The notes below the pieces were generated by a model. That model made no database searches, was not told the origin of the DNA, and worked only from the letters and a program-made list of their open reading frames with translations. From assembly GCA_037445555.1 (NCBI GenBank), contig JBBIKG010000014.1, positions 15,889 to 79,888 of the forward strand: a stretch of 64,000 nt of DNA, in the 5' to 3' direction. The DNA comes from JAAYJT01 sp037445555. Lineage in GTDB: Bacteria; Bacteroidota; Bacteroidia; Bacteroidales; JAAYJT01. Position 1 is the stretch's first letter, and each line of letters opens with the position of its first letter. The position numbers and the translations under genes were made by a program. Shown here piece after piece: positions 9,255-18,278 of the stretch.

Positions 9255-10714
9255 CAGAAACTAAACCATTGGCTGATAACCTGGTCTTTCCTTTGGCCTT
9301 CGCTACGATGATAAAACTCATTCGTGAGTTTGTCGTAGCGGTAATCTGTTTCCCAGCGTTTGTAGTTTGTACCGATCTGAGCGATGGCTGATATGATGTA
9401 GTCAAGGTCCTTGTTGGTCATAGTCGGATGCAGCGACATTCTCACCCAGCCGGGTTTCAGCGACAGATCGCCCGAATTGATCCGATCTGTAATGAGCTTA
9501 GATTGCTCATAGCTCACATCGAGCAGGTAATGCCCATAGGTGCCCGCACAGGCGCAGCCCCCGCGCATCTGGATTCCAAAACGGTCGCTCAGCAGCTTCA
9601 CTACCAGGTTGTAATGTATATCCAAAAAATAGAATGAGATTGCCCCAATCCGTTTACGCTGGTTATGGGCAAGAATGTGAAGCCCGGCAATCTTTTCAAG
9701 ACCTGAAAAAGCACGCTCGATCAGCTCTTCTTCTCGTTTGCAGATATTTTCTACCCCCATTTGCTCCTTCAGTCTTATGACTAGGGCTGTACGGATGGCC
9801 TGAAGAAAACCCGGCGTGCCTCCATCTTCGCGGGACTCGATGTTGTCCACAAACTTATACTCACCCCAGGGGTTGGTCCAGTCCACAGTGCCACCGCCCG
9901 GTTGGTCAGGCGAAGGATTCTGGTATAATTTCTTATCAAATATCAACACACCCGAAGAGCCAGGGCCGCCCAAAAACTTATGTGGAGAAAAGAAGATGGC
10001 GTCCAGCTTTTCCATCGGATCGGCCGGATGCATGTTAATATGGCAATAAGGTGCCGATGCGGCAAAATCAACAAAACATTGACCACCGAACTCGTGCATA
10101 ATGCGAGCCAGGGTATGATAAGGAGTTTCGATTCCGGTGACATTCGAGCAGGCCGTAAATGAGCCCAGCTTCACCTTGCGATTTTTGTATATTTCGAGCT
10201 GACGTCTTAATTCATCGGGATTTACCAGCAGATCGGCACCGGGTTCCAGCACGATCACATCAGCAGCCGTTTCGAGCCAGCTGGTCTGGTTGGAGTGATG
10301 CTCCATGTGCGTGACGAAAACAACAGGCTTCTCAGCCTCCTTCAGGCACTCACGCTTAAATACCTGCCCGCAGTATTTGATGCCGAGTAGACGCTGAAAT
10401 TTGACAATGGCTCCCGTCATGCCAAAACCTGTCGTGAGTAGTACATCGTCGGGTCTGGCATTCACATGCTTTTTGATGATATCGCAGGCGTGATGATACG
10501 CCTTGGTCATTAGGGTTCCTGTTTCGCTGGTTTCAGTGTGGGTGTTTGCTACAAAAGGGCCAACCTGTTTAAGTAACTTATCTTCAATGGGGCGGTAGAG
10601 CCTCCCACTGGCAATCCAGTCGGCATACACCAGCCGTTGCCTGCCATAAGGCGATTGATACTTTTGGCGGATGCCTACAATATTGCGTCTGAACTTCCTG
10701 AAGTACGATTCCAT
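9254..10714 (-). CDS. Class V aminotransferase-fold PLP enzyme (cysteine desulfurase-like)
   Basis: The 486-residue protein has the class V fold-type I layout. The PLP lysine should be Lys246 in FFSPHKFLGG. The substrate-side loop MRGGCACAG (383-391) carries Cys387 and Cys389, where SufS/CsdA enzymes hold the catalytic cysteine. Histidines in MEHHSNQTSW and the aspartate in CFVDFAASAP are the expected cofactor contacts. It is about 80 residues longer than SufS, mostly through an N-terminal extension and a C-terminal tail. That tail (EFYHRSEGQR to WFSF) is unusual. The substrate could be cysteine, selenocysteine or another amine. No sufBCD or iscU genes are near, so a dedicated iron-sulfur role is not supported. 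Confidence 0.8.
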   Translation of the reverse strand: MESYFRKFRRNIVGIRQKYQSPYGRQRLVYADWIASGRLYRPIEDKLLKQVGPFVANTHTETSETGTLMTKAYHHACDIIKKHVNARPDDVLLTTGFGMTGAIVKFQRLLGIKYCGQVFKRECLKEAEKPVVFVTHMEHHSNQTSWLETAADVIVLEPGADLLVNPDELRRQLEIYKNRKVKLGSFTACSNVTGIETPYHTLARIMHEFGGQCFVDFAASAPYCHINMHPADPMEKLDAIFFSPHKFLGGPGSSGVLIFDKKLYQNPSPDQPGGGTVDWTNPWGEYKFVDNIESREDGGTPGFLQAIRTALVIRLKEQMGVENICKREEELIERAFSGLEKIAGLHILAHNQRKRIGAISFYFLDIHYNLVVKLLSDRFGIQMRGGCACAGTYGHYLLDVSYEQSKLITDRINSGDLSLKPGWVRMSLHPTMTNKDLDYIISAIAQIGTNYKRWETDYRYDKLTNEFYHRSEGQRKDQVISQWFSF

Positions 10715-10765
10715 GCGGCGAGGTGTTCGTACGGCAAATATCAGAAAAATTACAATAGCCGGAAT

Positions 10766-13045
10766 TTAATCACCCGCCGAAATTATGAGCTGCGTGATCT
10801 CCAAAGTATCCCCTTCGGCGAAGATGCTGAGATAGTTATTATCGATACGATACCAACGGTCCTGTGCGCTTACGCGAACGATGAACTCATTTTCAGTTTT
10901 GCCACCCGGATTTCTGACTACTATACCTCCACTGCGTTGATCGTCAAGACCATAATTCAGAAAGAATCGCGAAGGTTCGATGTTCGTAAATTTTACTTTT
11001 ATGACGACGTAGTTATTCCGTCTTTGCCGCAATTCAATAGGTTTGAACGAAAACTTTTTCTCGTCATCCTGTTTCACCAGCTCACTGGTGATCACGAGAT
11101 TGGCCAGCGTACGTTCTTCTATATATTTCTTGATTTTATCAATCATTTCGGATGGGAAAGCTACATCGGGCATCAAGGCGGCCGCCTCGCTGTAGGCTTC
11201 AATAGCCTGATCAAAAACTTTTGATTCGTAAAACCTGTTTGCGGTGGCTATCTGCTTTTCATAAGCCTCTCTCACTTTACGATTTTCGGCTTCGATGATG
11301 GCAGTAAGCTCCGCGATCTTCTGCTTTGGCAGCGTGGCATCAGGTTTAAGCTGGCTGGCTGCCTGGTAAGATCTCAACGCATATGCCAGGCGATTGATTT
11401 CTTCAAATTGTTTTGCCTCTTCGAGTGTTTTTTCGTAAGCAGCCTCTGTTTGAGCCTTGCTAAGCAATGCATTGGCTTCAGCAATTTTTTGTTGCAGAAA
11501 ACCGGTAGCCGGGCCATAACTCATTGCCAGAGTGTAGGCCTCAATAGCCTCGGGATATTTTTGCTCCTGCATAAATCCGTTTGCCTTACCCACAGCTTGT
11601 TCATACGCCTGCCGGTCTGCTTCGGCCTTACGCAGTATGGCTTCAATCCGGGCAATCTGTTGCGGCGGGTAAGATTCGATTGGTTTGATTTCAGTCGCCT
11701 GCCTGAAGAATGTCAATGCGGAAGCATAATCTAAAGTATTAGCGGCTGCATCTCCTTTTTCGACGGCAGTTTTGTAGGCGCTTTCCTTTTCTGCAATGAC
11801 TTGGAGCAGGGAATCAATCTCATTAATTTTTTCACCGGGGTAATTCCCTGCAGTATTTATCGTCGATGCCTGCTGGTATCGCGCTCTCGCTTCATTGTAT
11901 TGCGCTGCGTTGAACAACCTGTCAGCTTGAACAATCAATGTATTATATTCATCCTTTGATTTAAGAAGTTGTTTGATCTCGGTTATTTTCGCGGCGGCTT
12001 CCTGATTTGACGGCTCAATCTGCCTGGCAGTTTCAAAGAATGACAATGCGGCAGAGAAGTCTTGCGTATCATAAGCTTTACGCGCTTTATCGAGGGTTAT
12101 GGCAAGTTGCTCCGCTGTTTTTGCCCGGGCTTCAAGTGTGGCATCTATTTCGATCAGTCGTTTTTTGGGATAGGATTCAGTGGGTTTTATGTTGGATGCT
12201 TGCTCAAAATTTGCTCTTGCCAGCTGAAGGTCGCCATCGGCAAGATATTTGTCGGCATTTCCGATAAGCTTTTTGTAGGCTTCCTCGGCCGAAAGCTTAT
12301 CCAGCTCTGCATCGCCAATGCGTTTTATCATATTGCCGGGATACGGATCGCCTGGCCTGAGCTGCAGTGCTTTTCGATAAAGGGAGAGTGCAGAATAATA
12401 ATCCTGGTGCATATAGGCCTGTTCGGCATCACTAAGCACTTTGGCATACGTGAGCTGCTCTCTGCGCGCAACCTCAAGTATGATGTTGATTTCGTCTAAT
12501 TTCTTGCGGGGATAAGACTCTTTTGGCAGCAGACCGGAGGCATACAGATATTCATTCTGTGCATCGCTGTAGTTTTTAGCCTTGAATAAAGAATCGGCCA
12601 GGGCTAACGACTTTTTGTAGGCCTGCTGCCTGGTTTGAAGCATGATGCGCGCTTCTTCTATCATGGCCTGACGTTCGCGCGGATAGCTCTCTTGAGGTTT
12701 CAGCACCAAGGCCCATTCATATTGTTCCAAAGCTTTATCAAACTCCTGTTGAGCATAAAACTGATCTGCTTGGGCAACAAACTGCCTGTATCTTGTGTCA
12801 TCCTGGGGATCGTTGTAGTACTGCTTGATCTGCTGAAGTTTAAGCCGAGGGTAACTTGCCTTTAAATCAAGCTTCAGGGCATTTTCATATGCTGCCTTGG
12901 CGCCCTTATAGTTTTTTTGGGCCAGAAGTTGTTCTGCGCTGAGTATGATTACTTCATATTGCGACTGAGTTGTGCGCTGTCCCTTCATAACCAAAGGCAA
13001 ACAGCTGAATGATAAGACAAGAATGAAGAACAGGCGGAGGCGCAT
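10766..13045 (-). CDS. Secreted TPR-type repeat protein, 11 repeats, C-terminal beta domain
   Basis: The 759-residue product starts with a signal peptide (MRLRLFFILVLSFSCL to about VMKGQ); I chose the ATG at 13045 for that reason, as the longer frame lacks it. Eleven units of about 57 residues follow. Each carries a TPR-like helix pair (Y..A...Y..A..L.P) and then a third helix opened by YP or FP and closed by an I-L pattern (for example ESYPRKKLDEI). Residues from about 635 to the end form a beta-rich domain with paired aromatic strands and EFIVRVSAQDRWYRIDNNYL. TPR arrays usually hold proteins together; a periplasmic or surface scaffold is likely. It lies seven bases after the LolD-like ATPase gene. 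Confidence 0.75.
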   Translation of the reverse strand: MRLRLFFILVLSFSCLPLVMKGQRTTQSQYEVIILSAEQLLAQKNYKGAKAAYENALKLDLKASYPRLKLQQIKQYYNDPQDDTRYRQFVAQADQFYAQQEFDKALEQYEWALVLKPQESYPRERQAMIEEARIMLQTRQQAYKKSLALADSLFKAKNYSDAQNEYLYASGLLPKESYPRKKLDEINIILEVARREQLTYAKVLSDAEQAYMHQDYYSALSLYRKALQLRPGDPYPGNMIKRIGDAELDKLSAEEAYKKLIGNADKYLADGDLQLARANFEQASNIKPTESYPKKRLIEIDATLEARAKTAEQLAITLDKARKAYDTQDFSAALSFFETARQIEPSNQEAAAKITEIKQLLKSKDEYNTLIVQADRLFNAAQYNEARARYQQASTINTAGNYPGEKINEIDSLLQVIAEKESAYKTAVEKGDAAANTLDYASALTFFRQATEIKPIESYPPQQIARIEAILRKAEADRQAYEQAVGKANGFMQEQKYPEAIEAYTLAMSYGPATGFLQQKIAEANALLSKAQTEAAYEKTLEEAKQFEEINRLAYALRSYQAASQLKPDATLPKQKIAELTAIIEAENRKVREAYEKQIATANRFYESKVFDQAIEAYSEAAALMPDVAFPSEMIDKIKKYIEERTLANLVITSELVKQDDEKKFSFKPIELRQRRNNYVVIKVKFTNIEPSRFFLNYGLDDQRSGGIVVRNPGGKTENEFIVRVSAQDRWYRIDNNYLSIFAEGDTLEITQLIISAGD

Positions 13046-13052
13046 GATAAAT

Positions 13053-13724
13053 CTATCTGTTCTGCCTGTCGTCAGAAATAATACGGCCATCTTTCATCAT
13101 CAATTTTCGATCGGCCATCAGGGCCAACGATTCGTTATGCGTAACAATAACGAAAGTTTGAGAAAATTGGTCTCTAAGACGGAAAAATAGTTCATGCAAT
13201 TCTTTGGCATGCGCCGTGTCCAGATTTCCGGAGGGCTCGTCGGCTAAAACCATTAGCGGCTGATTAACCAGCGCCCTGGCTACAGCAATGCGCTGCTGCT
13301 CTCCGCCCGAAAGCTGCGAAGGCTTGTGTGTGAGACGCTCGCCCAGATTAAGAAATTGCAGCAATTCTTTGCTTCTTTGTTCGGCATTTTTGCGCGATTC
13401 GCCTGCGATCAGGGCAGGTATGGCTACATTCTCGAGCGCAGTAAATTCAGCCAGAAGGTGGTGAAACTGAAATACGAAGCCGATATTTATATTTCTGAAT
13501 GCGCTGAGATTCTTATCGTTCAGCAGGCTTATATCTGTGCCACCTATGTGAACCTTACCCTTATTTGGCTTATCAAGAGTTCCGATTATATGCAGCAGTG
13601 TTGACTTTCCTGCACCCGATGGTCCCACAATCGATATAACTTCGCCGCGCGCCACCTCAAGGTCAACGCCTTTCAGTACCTCGATACCACCATAGCTCTT
13701 ATGAAGGTTTTCAGCTTTGATCAT
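13053..13724 (-). CDS. ABC transporter ATP-binding protein, LolD/MacB type
   Basis: The 223-residue ATPase has Walker A GPSGAGKST (34-42), the Q-loop in FVFQFHHL (83-90), signature LSGGEQQ (138-144), Walker B VLADEP (159-164) and the switch histidine in VTHNE. FQFHHLLAEFTALENV is typical of the LolD branch, which powers lipoprotein release or MacB-type mechanotransmission with an FtsX-like permease. No permease gene adjoins it, so its membrane partner must be encoded elsewhere. It is 24 bases after the DUF5916 gene and 7 bases before the repeat protein, consistent with one operon concerned with the cell envelope. Confidence 0.88.
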   Translation of the reverse strand: MIKAENLHKSYGGIEVLKGVDLEVARGEVISIVGPSGAGKSTLLHIIGTLDKPNKGKVHIGGTDISLLNDKNLSAFRNINIGFVFQFHHLLAEFTALENVAIPALIAGESRKNAEQRSKELLQFLNLGERLTHKPSQLSGGEQQRIAVARALVNQPLMVLADEPSGNLDTAHAKELHELFFRLRDQFSQTFVIVTHNESLALMADRKLMMKDGRIISDDRQNR

Positions 13725-13748
13725 CTGTTTATGTCAGGTGCGATGCGT

Positions 13749-16193
13749 TTAGCCAACTGGATTCTTCTTTCGGTTGATCACTGAATGATAGTCTAAATAA
13801 TACAATAGCCTGAATGTCAGACTGTTAAGCTGGTCTGACTCAAGCATGCGGTCAACATTGCGGAAGTAGTGGTTTATGATGACGTCATTTTCCTGCGAGA
13901 TCGAATTTTTATATACCAGGCTCAGGTTGCTTCCGGGGGCAAACTCCCAATCGAAAACCAGGTCAATATTCAACGTATTGAAGTTGAAATCATGATTAGT
14001 AGTGTAGGTAGGCAGGAGGTCGAGTCTGCCATTGGTATTTAGAGTGAAAAACTTGTCATAGTCGCCTCTGAACCAGTAATGCCTCATGAGCAGGCTAAGG
14101 GAGAGATTATTTCTGAACATATAACGGCTGCTGAGGGTATTTTCAAGCAACTTGAGGTCACGGTTTCCGAATACAATCTCATTGGCGCTGAGTTTCCTGA
14201 CATACCCTTTGTTGTTGCCTTGCAGGTTCATGGTCATGCTGTGCTGCAATGTCCACTGGTTGCTGAAACGGACAATCGGCTCCAGGGTGATCTCATACTC
14301 CCTGAAATCATCCTGGCTCGTAGTGAACTCGAAATCAATATCCACTGCCAATGCCTTACGGTAATCCGTCGAAAACCGGAAGTCGGTCTGATAGTTCCTT
14401 GGAATCTCAAAAAACCTTCCTGCTGTACGAGGTTCGTAGTAATCAAGTCTTTTGATCAGATCGGCCCGAAACATGCCTGATAGAGAAAAATAATTGCGGG
14501 TGGTTGAGTGCATGCGTGTGGCCCATGAAAGTGAGGTGGTTTTCTGTATATCCATCTGGGCATTATGCTCCAGATTACTAAATGTCATCATTCGCAGGAA
14601 CCATCCAAACGGCTCAGGCTGATTGTATGAGATTCTTACACTACTGTTTAGCAGGTTGTTGCGCCGAACCATTCCAAGGGCGTTTATGGAATATTTCGAA
14701 TCCATGCCGTTGTGGTTAAGGGCGTATTGAAATTTCCCGCGGATACGGGAAAATCCTGCATTATATCGATACCCAAGAACTACGGTTTTTCCATTGCTGT
14801 TGGGTGTTTTGAGCAGGTTCTGGCTCAGCGAGGCGCTGGCCTCAACCCTGTAGGTCTTTGATTTGTCGAGCAGGCTTATACCTGTACCTGTTACGTTTTC
14901 ATTGGCATAATCGGCCGATGCCCGCATCACGTTGGTATTGATCAGATACACTGATGAATTATCTCTAAGTCCCTGGTCTAAAACCACAATATTATAATTG
15001 GACAAAGGATCGGTCAACACAGTATTCTCATTGCCGGCCACATCCTTATAGGTGGCATAGGTATGTGCTGTAACAGCATTAAATATCCCGATTCCTAGAT
15101 TGCCCGAGGTTCGGCCGGAAAGTTTGGAGGCATTGATCAGCTGAGCGCGTGTTGGATTTTTCAGTACTGTCGAGCCTTCGCCAATCATATGCGGCACAGA
15201 GAAGTATTTTGCTGGTCGGCGTCCGATGCGCCTGGTGTAGAAAAGGTTGCCTTTCATAAAAAGCTCCATGCCTTCCTTGAAAAACTCGCGCTTTTCATCA
15301 TAAATGGTTTCAAACGCCGTGAGATTCTTAATTTCATGATCTGAAGCTACCGTACTGAAGTCGGGCAATAGGGTCATGTCGAGGGTAAAGCTTTTACTAA
15401 CGCCATACTTTAAATCAGCCCCACCGTGGAATGAAGTTGAGTAGTTACTCCGATCCGAAACATTGTAAGGGAAATGTTCAGCACCCGCCGAAAAATAGGG
15501 GCTGAGCGATAGCCTGATAGGAGATTGAATGTGTTCAAATCCGTTCAGATAACCCCAATAACTATGCTTCTGCCAGGTGGTTTTAGGCTCCGGAGCCCAT
15601 TGAATTGTTTCACGATTTCGCCTTACATTGCGTTGTAGCTGTAACCGCCAGTTTTGTTTGGCGTTGTCCGGAAAGCGGATGGCCGACCAGGGTATCCTGA
15701 TCTCTACAGTCCAGCCTTTGGCATCAATCTCTACGGCGCTTTCCCACACGGCATTAAAAGTGCGGTCGGTCAAGCGGCTTTCGCGCTGCACTCCGGATGC
15801 ATACACCTCAAAACTGAAGGCATCAAGCCCGTTGGAGTATGTATCGAAACTGATAGTAAAGAGATCGGAGTTAAGATGGTCGTCACGGTTTCCGAGCTGG
15901 GTAAGAATACTGTCCGGGGAGCTGTCATAGAGCCTGGCTCCGATGTAAACCCCGCGGTTGTCATACAATATTCTAACCTCGGTGGGCTGACTGGGCTTAG
16001 CCTTAAAATAGGGGTCTGTTTGCAGAAAATCAGTGATGGGTTCTGCGATTAGCCATTCACCGTCGTTGAGTTTTCCGTCAATCACCGGTTGAGAGGGAGT
16101 GCGAATTGCCTTCACTTTTTTGTCTTCATTGGCGAAGGCTTGAGAGAATACAAGTAGAGCGAGCAGCAGCAGTGGGGTGATTCTTCGAAACAT
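13749..16193 (-). CDS. DUF5916 family outer-membrane protein with CBM9-like N-terminal domain
   Basis: The 814-residue protein has a signal peptide ending near AFA. A CBM9-like beta-sandwich follows (about residues 28-200; opening IRTPSQPVIDGKLNDGEWLIAEPITDF), with motifs such as WTVEIRIPWSAIRFP. The long C-terminal part, rich in aromatic alternating strands (LSLSPYFSAGAEHF onward, ending in LTFRLLYYLDYH), fits an outer-membrane beta-barrel, the DUF5916 pattern. The family is common in Bacteroidota, with no settled function. It is the first gene of a five-gene minus-strand run ending in miaA, so its promoter lies between it and the divergent sucC. Confidence 0.8.
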   Translation of the reverse strand: MFRRITPLLLLALLVFSQAFANEDKKVKAIRTPSQPVIDGKLNDGEWLIAEPITDFLQTDPYFKAKPSQPTEVRILYDNRGVYIGARLYDSSPDSILTQLGNRDDHLNSDLFTISFDTYSNGLDAFSFEVYASGVQRESRLTDRTFNAVWESAVEIDAKGWTVEIRIPWSAIRFPDNAKQNWRLQLQRNVRRNRETIQWAPEPKTTWQKHSYWGYLNGFEHIQSPIRLSLSPYFSAGAEHFPYNVSDRSNYSTSFHGGADLKYGVSKSFTLDMTLLPDFSTVASDHEIKNLTAFETIYDEKREFFKEGMELFMKGNLFYTRRIGRRPAKYFSVPHMIGEGSTVLKNPTRAQLINASKLSGRTSGNLGIGIFNAVTAHTYATYKDVAGNENTVLTDPLSNYNIVVLDQGLRDNSSVYLINTNVMRASADYANENVTGTGISLLDKSKTYRVEASASLSQNLLKTPNSNGKTVVLGYRYNAGFSRIRGKFQYALNHNGMDSKYSINALGMVRRNNLLNSSVRISYNQPEPFGWFLRMMTFSNLEHNAQMDIQKTTSLSWATRMHSTTRNYFSLSGMFRADLIKRLDYYEPRTAGRFFEIPRNYQTDFRFSTDYRKALAVDIDFEFTTSQDDFREYEITLEPIVRFSNQWTLQHSMTMNLQGNNKGYVRKLSANEIVFGNRDLKLLENTLSSRYMFRNNLSLSLLMRHYWFRGDYDKFFTLNTNGRLDLLPTYTTNHDFNFNTLNIDLVFDWEFAPGSNLSLVYKNSISQENDVIINHYFRNVDRMLESDQLNSLTFRLLYYLDYHSVINRKKNPVG

Positions 16194-16292
16194 ATAAACC
16201 TGATTTGAATATGGATAGTAAACGTTTCATTCTGTTTTATCGTTTACAGCGGTAAAAATTTATTCAGTAAACACAAATGATGTATGCTTTGT

Positions 16293-16300
16293 TATATTTG
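16293..16300 (+). promoter_or_regulatory. Bacteroidota-type -7 element for sucC
   Basis: TATATTTG fits TAnnTTTG and lies 21 bases before the sucC start codon. The -33 region does not show a clear TTTG. Confidence 0.5.
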
Positions 16301-16320
16301 CCGGATTAAACCGCAAAATT

Positions 16321-17511
16321 ATGAATCTTCACGAATATCAGTCCAAATCACTCCTTCAAAGTTATAATGTTCAGGTACCTTTGGGCTTTGTAGCCAATAC
16401 TGCAGATGAGGCCGCAGATGCCGCCTGTAAAATTAAGGAACAGACCGGGTCAGACAAATGGGCCGTTAAGGCTCAGATACATGCAGGAGGACGCGGGAAA
16501 GGCGGAGGAGTCAAAATTGCAAAGTCAGCTGATGAAGTCAGACTCTATGCTTCAGACATTCTTGGCATGCAGTTAGTCACTCCTCAAACAGGTCCTCAGG
16601 GCAAGCAGGTGCGGAAAGTTCTCGTGGAGCAAAACATATACTATCCCGGCGATTCTCCCATTTCGGAGATTTATATGAGCATTCTGCTCAACCGCGCCAA
16701 AGGTCGTAACATGATCATGTACTCGCCGCGTGGGGGCATGGATATTGAAAAAGTGGCCGAGGAGACTCCTGAATACATCTTCACCGAAGAGATAGATCCA
16801 AAGGTAGGCCTTCAGGATTTTCAGTGCCGTAAGATCGCTTTTAATCTTGGTTTATCCGGAAAAGCTTTCAAGGAGATGACCAGATTTGTGACCGCTCTCT
16901 ATCAGGCATATACAGGCACCGATGCCTCCTTATTTGAAATAAACCCTGTGGTAAAAACCAGCGACGATCGCATTTTTGCGGCAGACGCAAAGGTTGTTAT
17001 CGACAACAACTCCCTATTCAGGCATAATGATATTGCCGCAATGCGCGATTTGGATGAGGAAGATCCTATGGAGGTGGAGGCGAGCAAGTTCGATTTGAAC
17101 TATGTAAAACTCAATGGCAATGTGGGTTGTATGGTAAATGGTGCAGGCCTTGCAATGGCAACCATGGATATGATAAAGCTTAGTGGTGGCGAACCGGCTA
17201 ACTTTTTGGACGTTGGGGGTACGGCAAATGCCAAAAGAGTAGAAGAAGGGTTTCGCATAATTTTGAAAGACCCCAACGTGAAAGCCATCCTGGTTAACAT
17301 CTTTGGCGGAATAGTTCGATGCGACAGGGTGGCCCAGGGAATTGTAGATGCTTATAATAACATCGGGCATATTGGGGTGCCGATAATAGTCCGCTTACAA
17401 GGTACCAATGCTGAGGAGGCAAAAGTGCTAATTGACAATTCGGGGCTTGAGGTGCTCTCGGCTATCACTCTTGAGGAAGCCGCTTCGTGCGTCAGAAAAG
17501 CGGTCCGGTAA
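16321..17511 (+). CDS. sucC: Succinyl-CoA ligase (ADP-forming) subunit beta
   Basis: The 396-residue beta subunit of the TCA-cycle enzyme interconverts succinyl-CoA and succinate with formation of ATP or GTP. The N-terminal MNLHEYQSKSLLQSY and KAQIHAGGRGKGGGVK are the ATP-grasp signature of SucC. FEINPVVKTSD and the CoA-ligase domain with FLDVGGTAN and VNIFGGIVRCD follow. Length is normal. The alpha-subunit gene sucD is not downstream; the next gene is an unrelated membrane protein, so the complex is assembled from separate loci here. It diverges from the DUF5916 operon. Confidence 0.95.
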   Translation: MNLHEYQSKSLLQSYNVQVPLGFVANTADEAADAACKIKEQTGSDKWAVKAQIHAGGRGKGGGVKIAKSADEVRLYASDILGMQLVTPQTGPQGKQVRKVLVEQNIYYPGDSPISEIYMSILLNRAKGRNMIMYSPRGGMDIEKVAEETPEYIFTEEIDPKVGLQDFQCRKIAFNLGLSGKAFKEMTRFVTALYQAYTGTDASLFEINPVVKTSDDRIFAADAKVVIDNNSLFRHNDIAAMRDLDEEDPMEVEASKFDLNYVKLNGNVGCMVNGAGLAMATMDMIKLSGGEPANFLDVGGTANAKRVEEGFRIILKDPNVKAILVNIFGGIVRCDRVAQGIVDAYNNIGHIGVPIIVRLQGTNAEEAKVLIDNSGLEVLSAITLEEAASCVRKAVR

Positions 17512-17612
17512 ATTCACGATTGAAAGGTATGTTTACTCTATTATGAGCAACGCTGCCTCTTCTTTTCTTTGTGCCCTCAATGTCGTTTAGTGAACGAATT
17601 TACGTTATATCT

Positions 17613-17620
17613 TAATTTTG
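17613..17620 (+). promoter_or_regulatory. Bacteroidota-type -7 element for the YgjV-GNAT gene
   Basis: TAATTTTG fits TAnnTTTG, 22 bases upstream of the ATG at 17643. It supports transcription separate from sucC. Confidence 0.4.
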
Positions 17621-17642
17621 TAAGCATACACATTATTTAAAT

Positions 17643-18269
17643 ATGGATAGTGTAATTCTTGAATATCTGGGCTATGCAGCCTCTGTCATTATCGCTATAT
17701 CGATGACCATGAGTTCCATACTCAAATTTCGATGGATAAACTTTGCGGGAGCAGCTTTGTTCTCAGTATATGGTATCTTGATAGATGCCTGGCCGGTTGC
17801 TGCTCTCAACTTTTTAATTGTTTGTGTAGATGTTTATTATCTTATAGGCATTTATGCTAAGAAAGAAGTTTTCGAGATTCTTGAAGTTCGACCGGAAAAC
17901 AGATACCTCATACGCTTTGTGGATTTTCACTGCCGAGAAATACATAAATTTTTTCCAGGCTATGAATATTCACCCACAAACAACACCTTAAGTTTTTTTA
18001 CACTTCGCAACATGGCTGTGGCCGGAGTCTTCGTAGCCGAACGCCAGGAAGATAACGCACTTTGTGTTCACCTCGATTATGTACTGCCCGAATATCGCGA
18101 TTTTAAGAACGGTCGCTTCATATACAATCAGGTTCGTCCCCGATTCATCGAGGCTGGGTTCACAAAAATTCTGGCCACACCGGGCAGCAAAAAACACATC
18201 CAATATTTACGCACACTGGGCTTTACATCGGCTGTTGATGGCAAATTTGAAAAAACCCTCCAATTATAA
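17643..18269 (+). CDS. YgjV-like membrane domain fused to a GNAT-like acetyltransferase domain
   Basis: The first 78 or so residues form three hydrophobic helices resembling the YgjV inner-membrane family (LEYLGYAASVIIAISMTMSS, GAALFSVYGILIDAWPVAALN). The rest (about residues 90-208) looks like a cytoplasmic GNAT fold. It has FTLRNMAVAGVFVAE as the central beta-hairpin, LDYVLPEYRDFKNGRFIYNQ for the acetyl-CoA loop region, and KHIQYLRTLGFTSA, the typical end of GNAT enzymes. The substrate is unknown. It ends nine bases before the dihydropyrimidinase gene, so cotranscription is likely. Membrane-tethered GNAT activity is inferred from pattern only. Confidence 0.7.
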   Translation: MDSVILEYLGYAASVIIAISMTMSSILKFRWINFAGAALFSVYGILIDAWPVAALNFLIVCVDVYYLIGIYAKKEVFEILEVRPENRYLIRFVDFHCREIHKFFPGYEYSPTNNTLSFFTLRNMAVAGVFVAERQEDNALCVHLDYVLPEYRDFKNGRFIYNQVRPRFIEAGFTKILATPGSKKHIQYLRTLGFTSAVDGKFEKTLQL

Positions 18270-18278
18270 ATATCCGTT

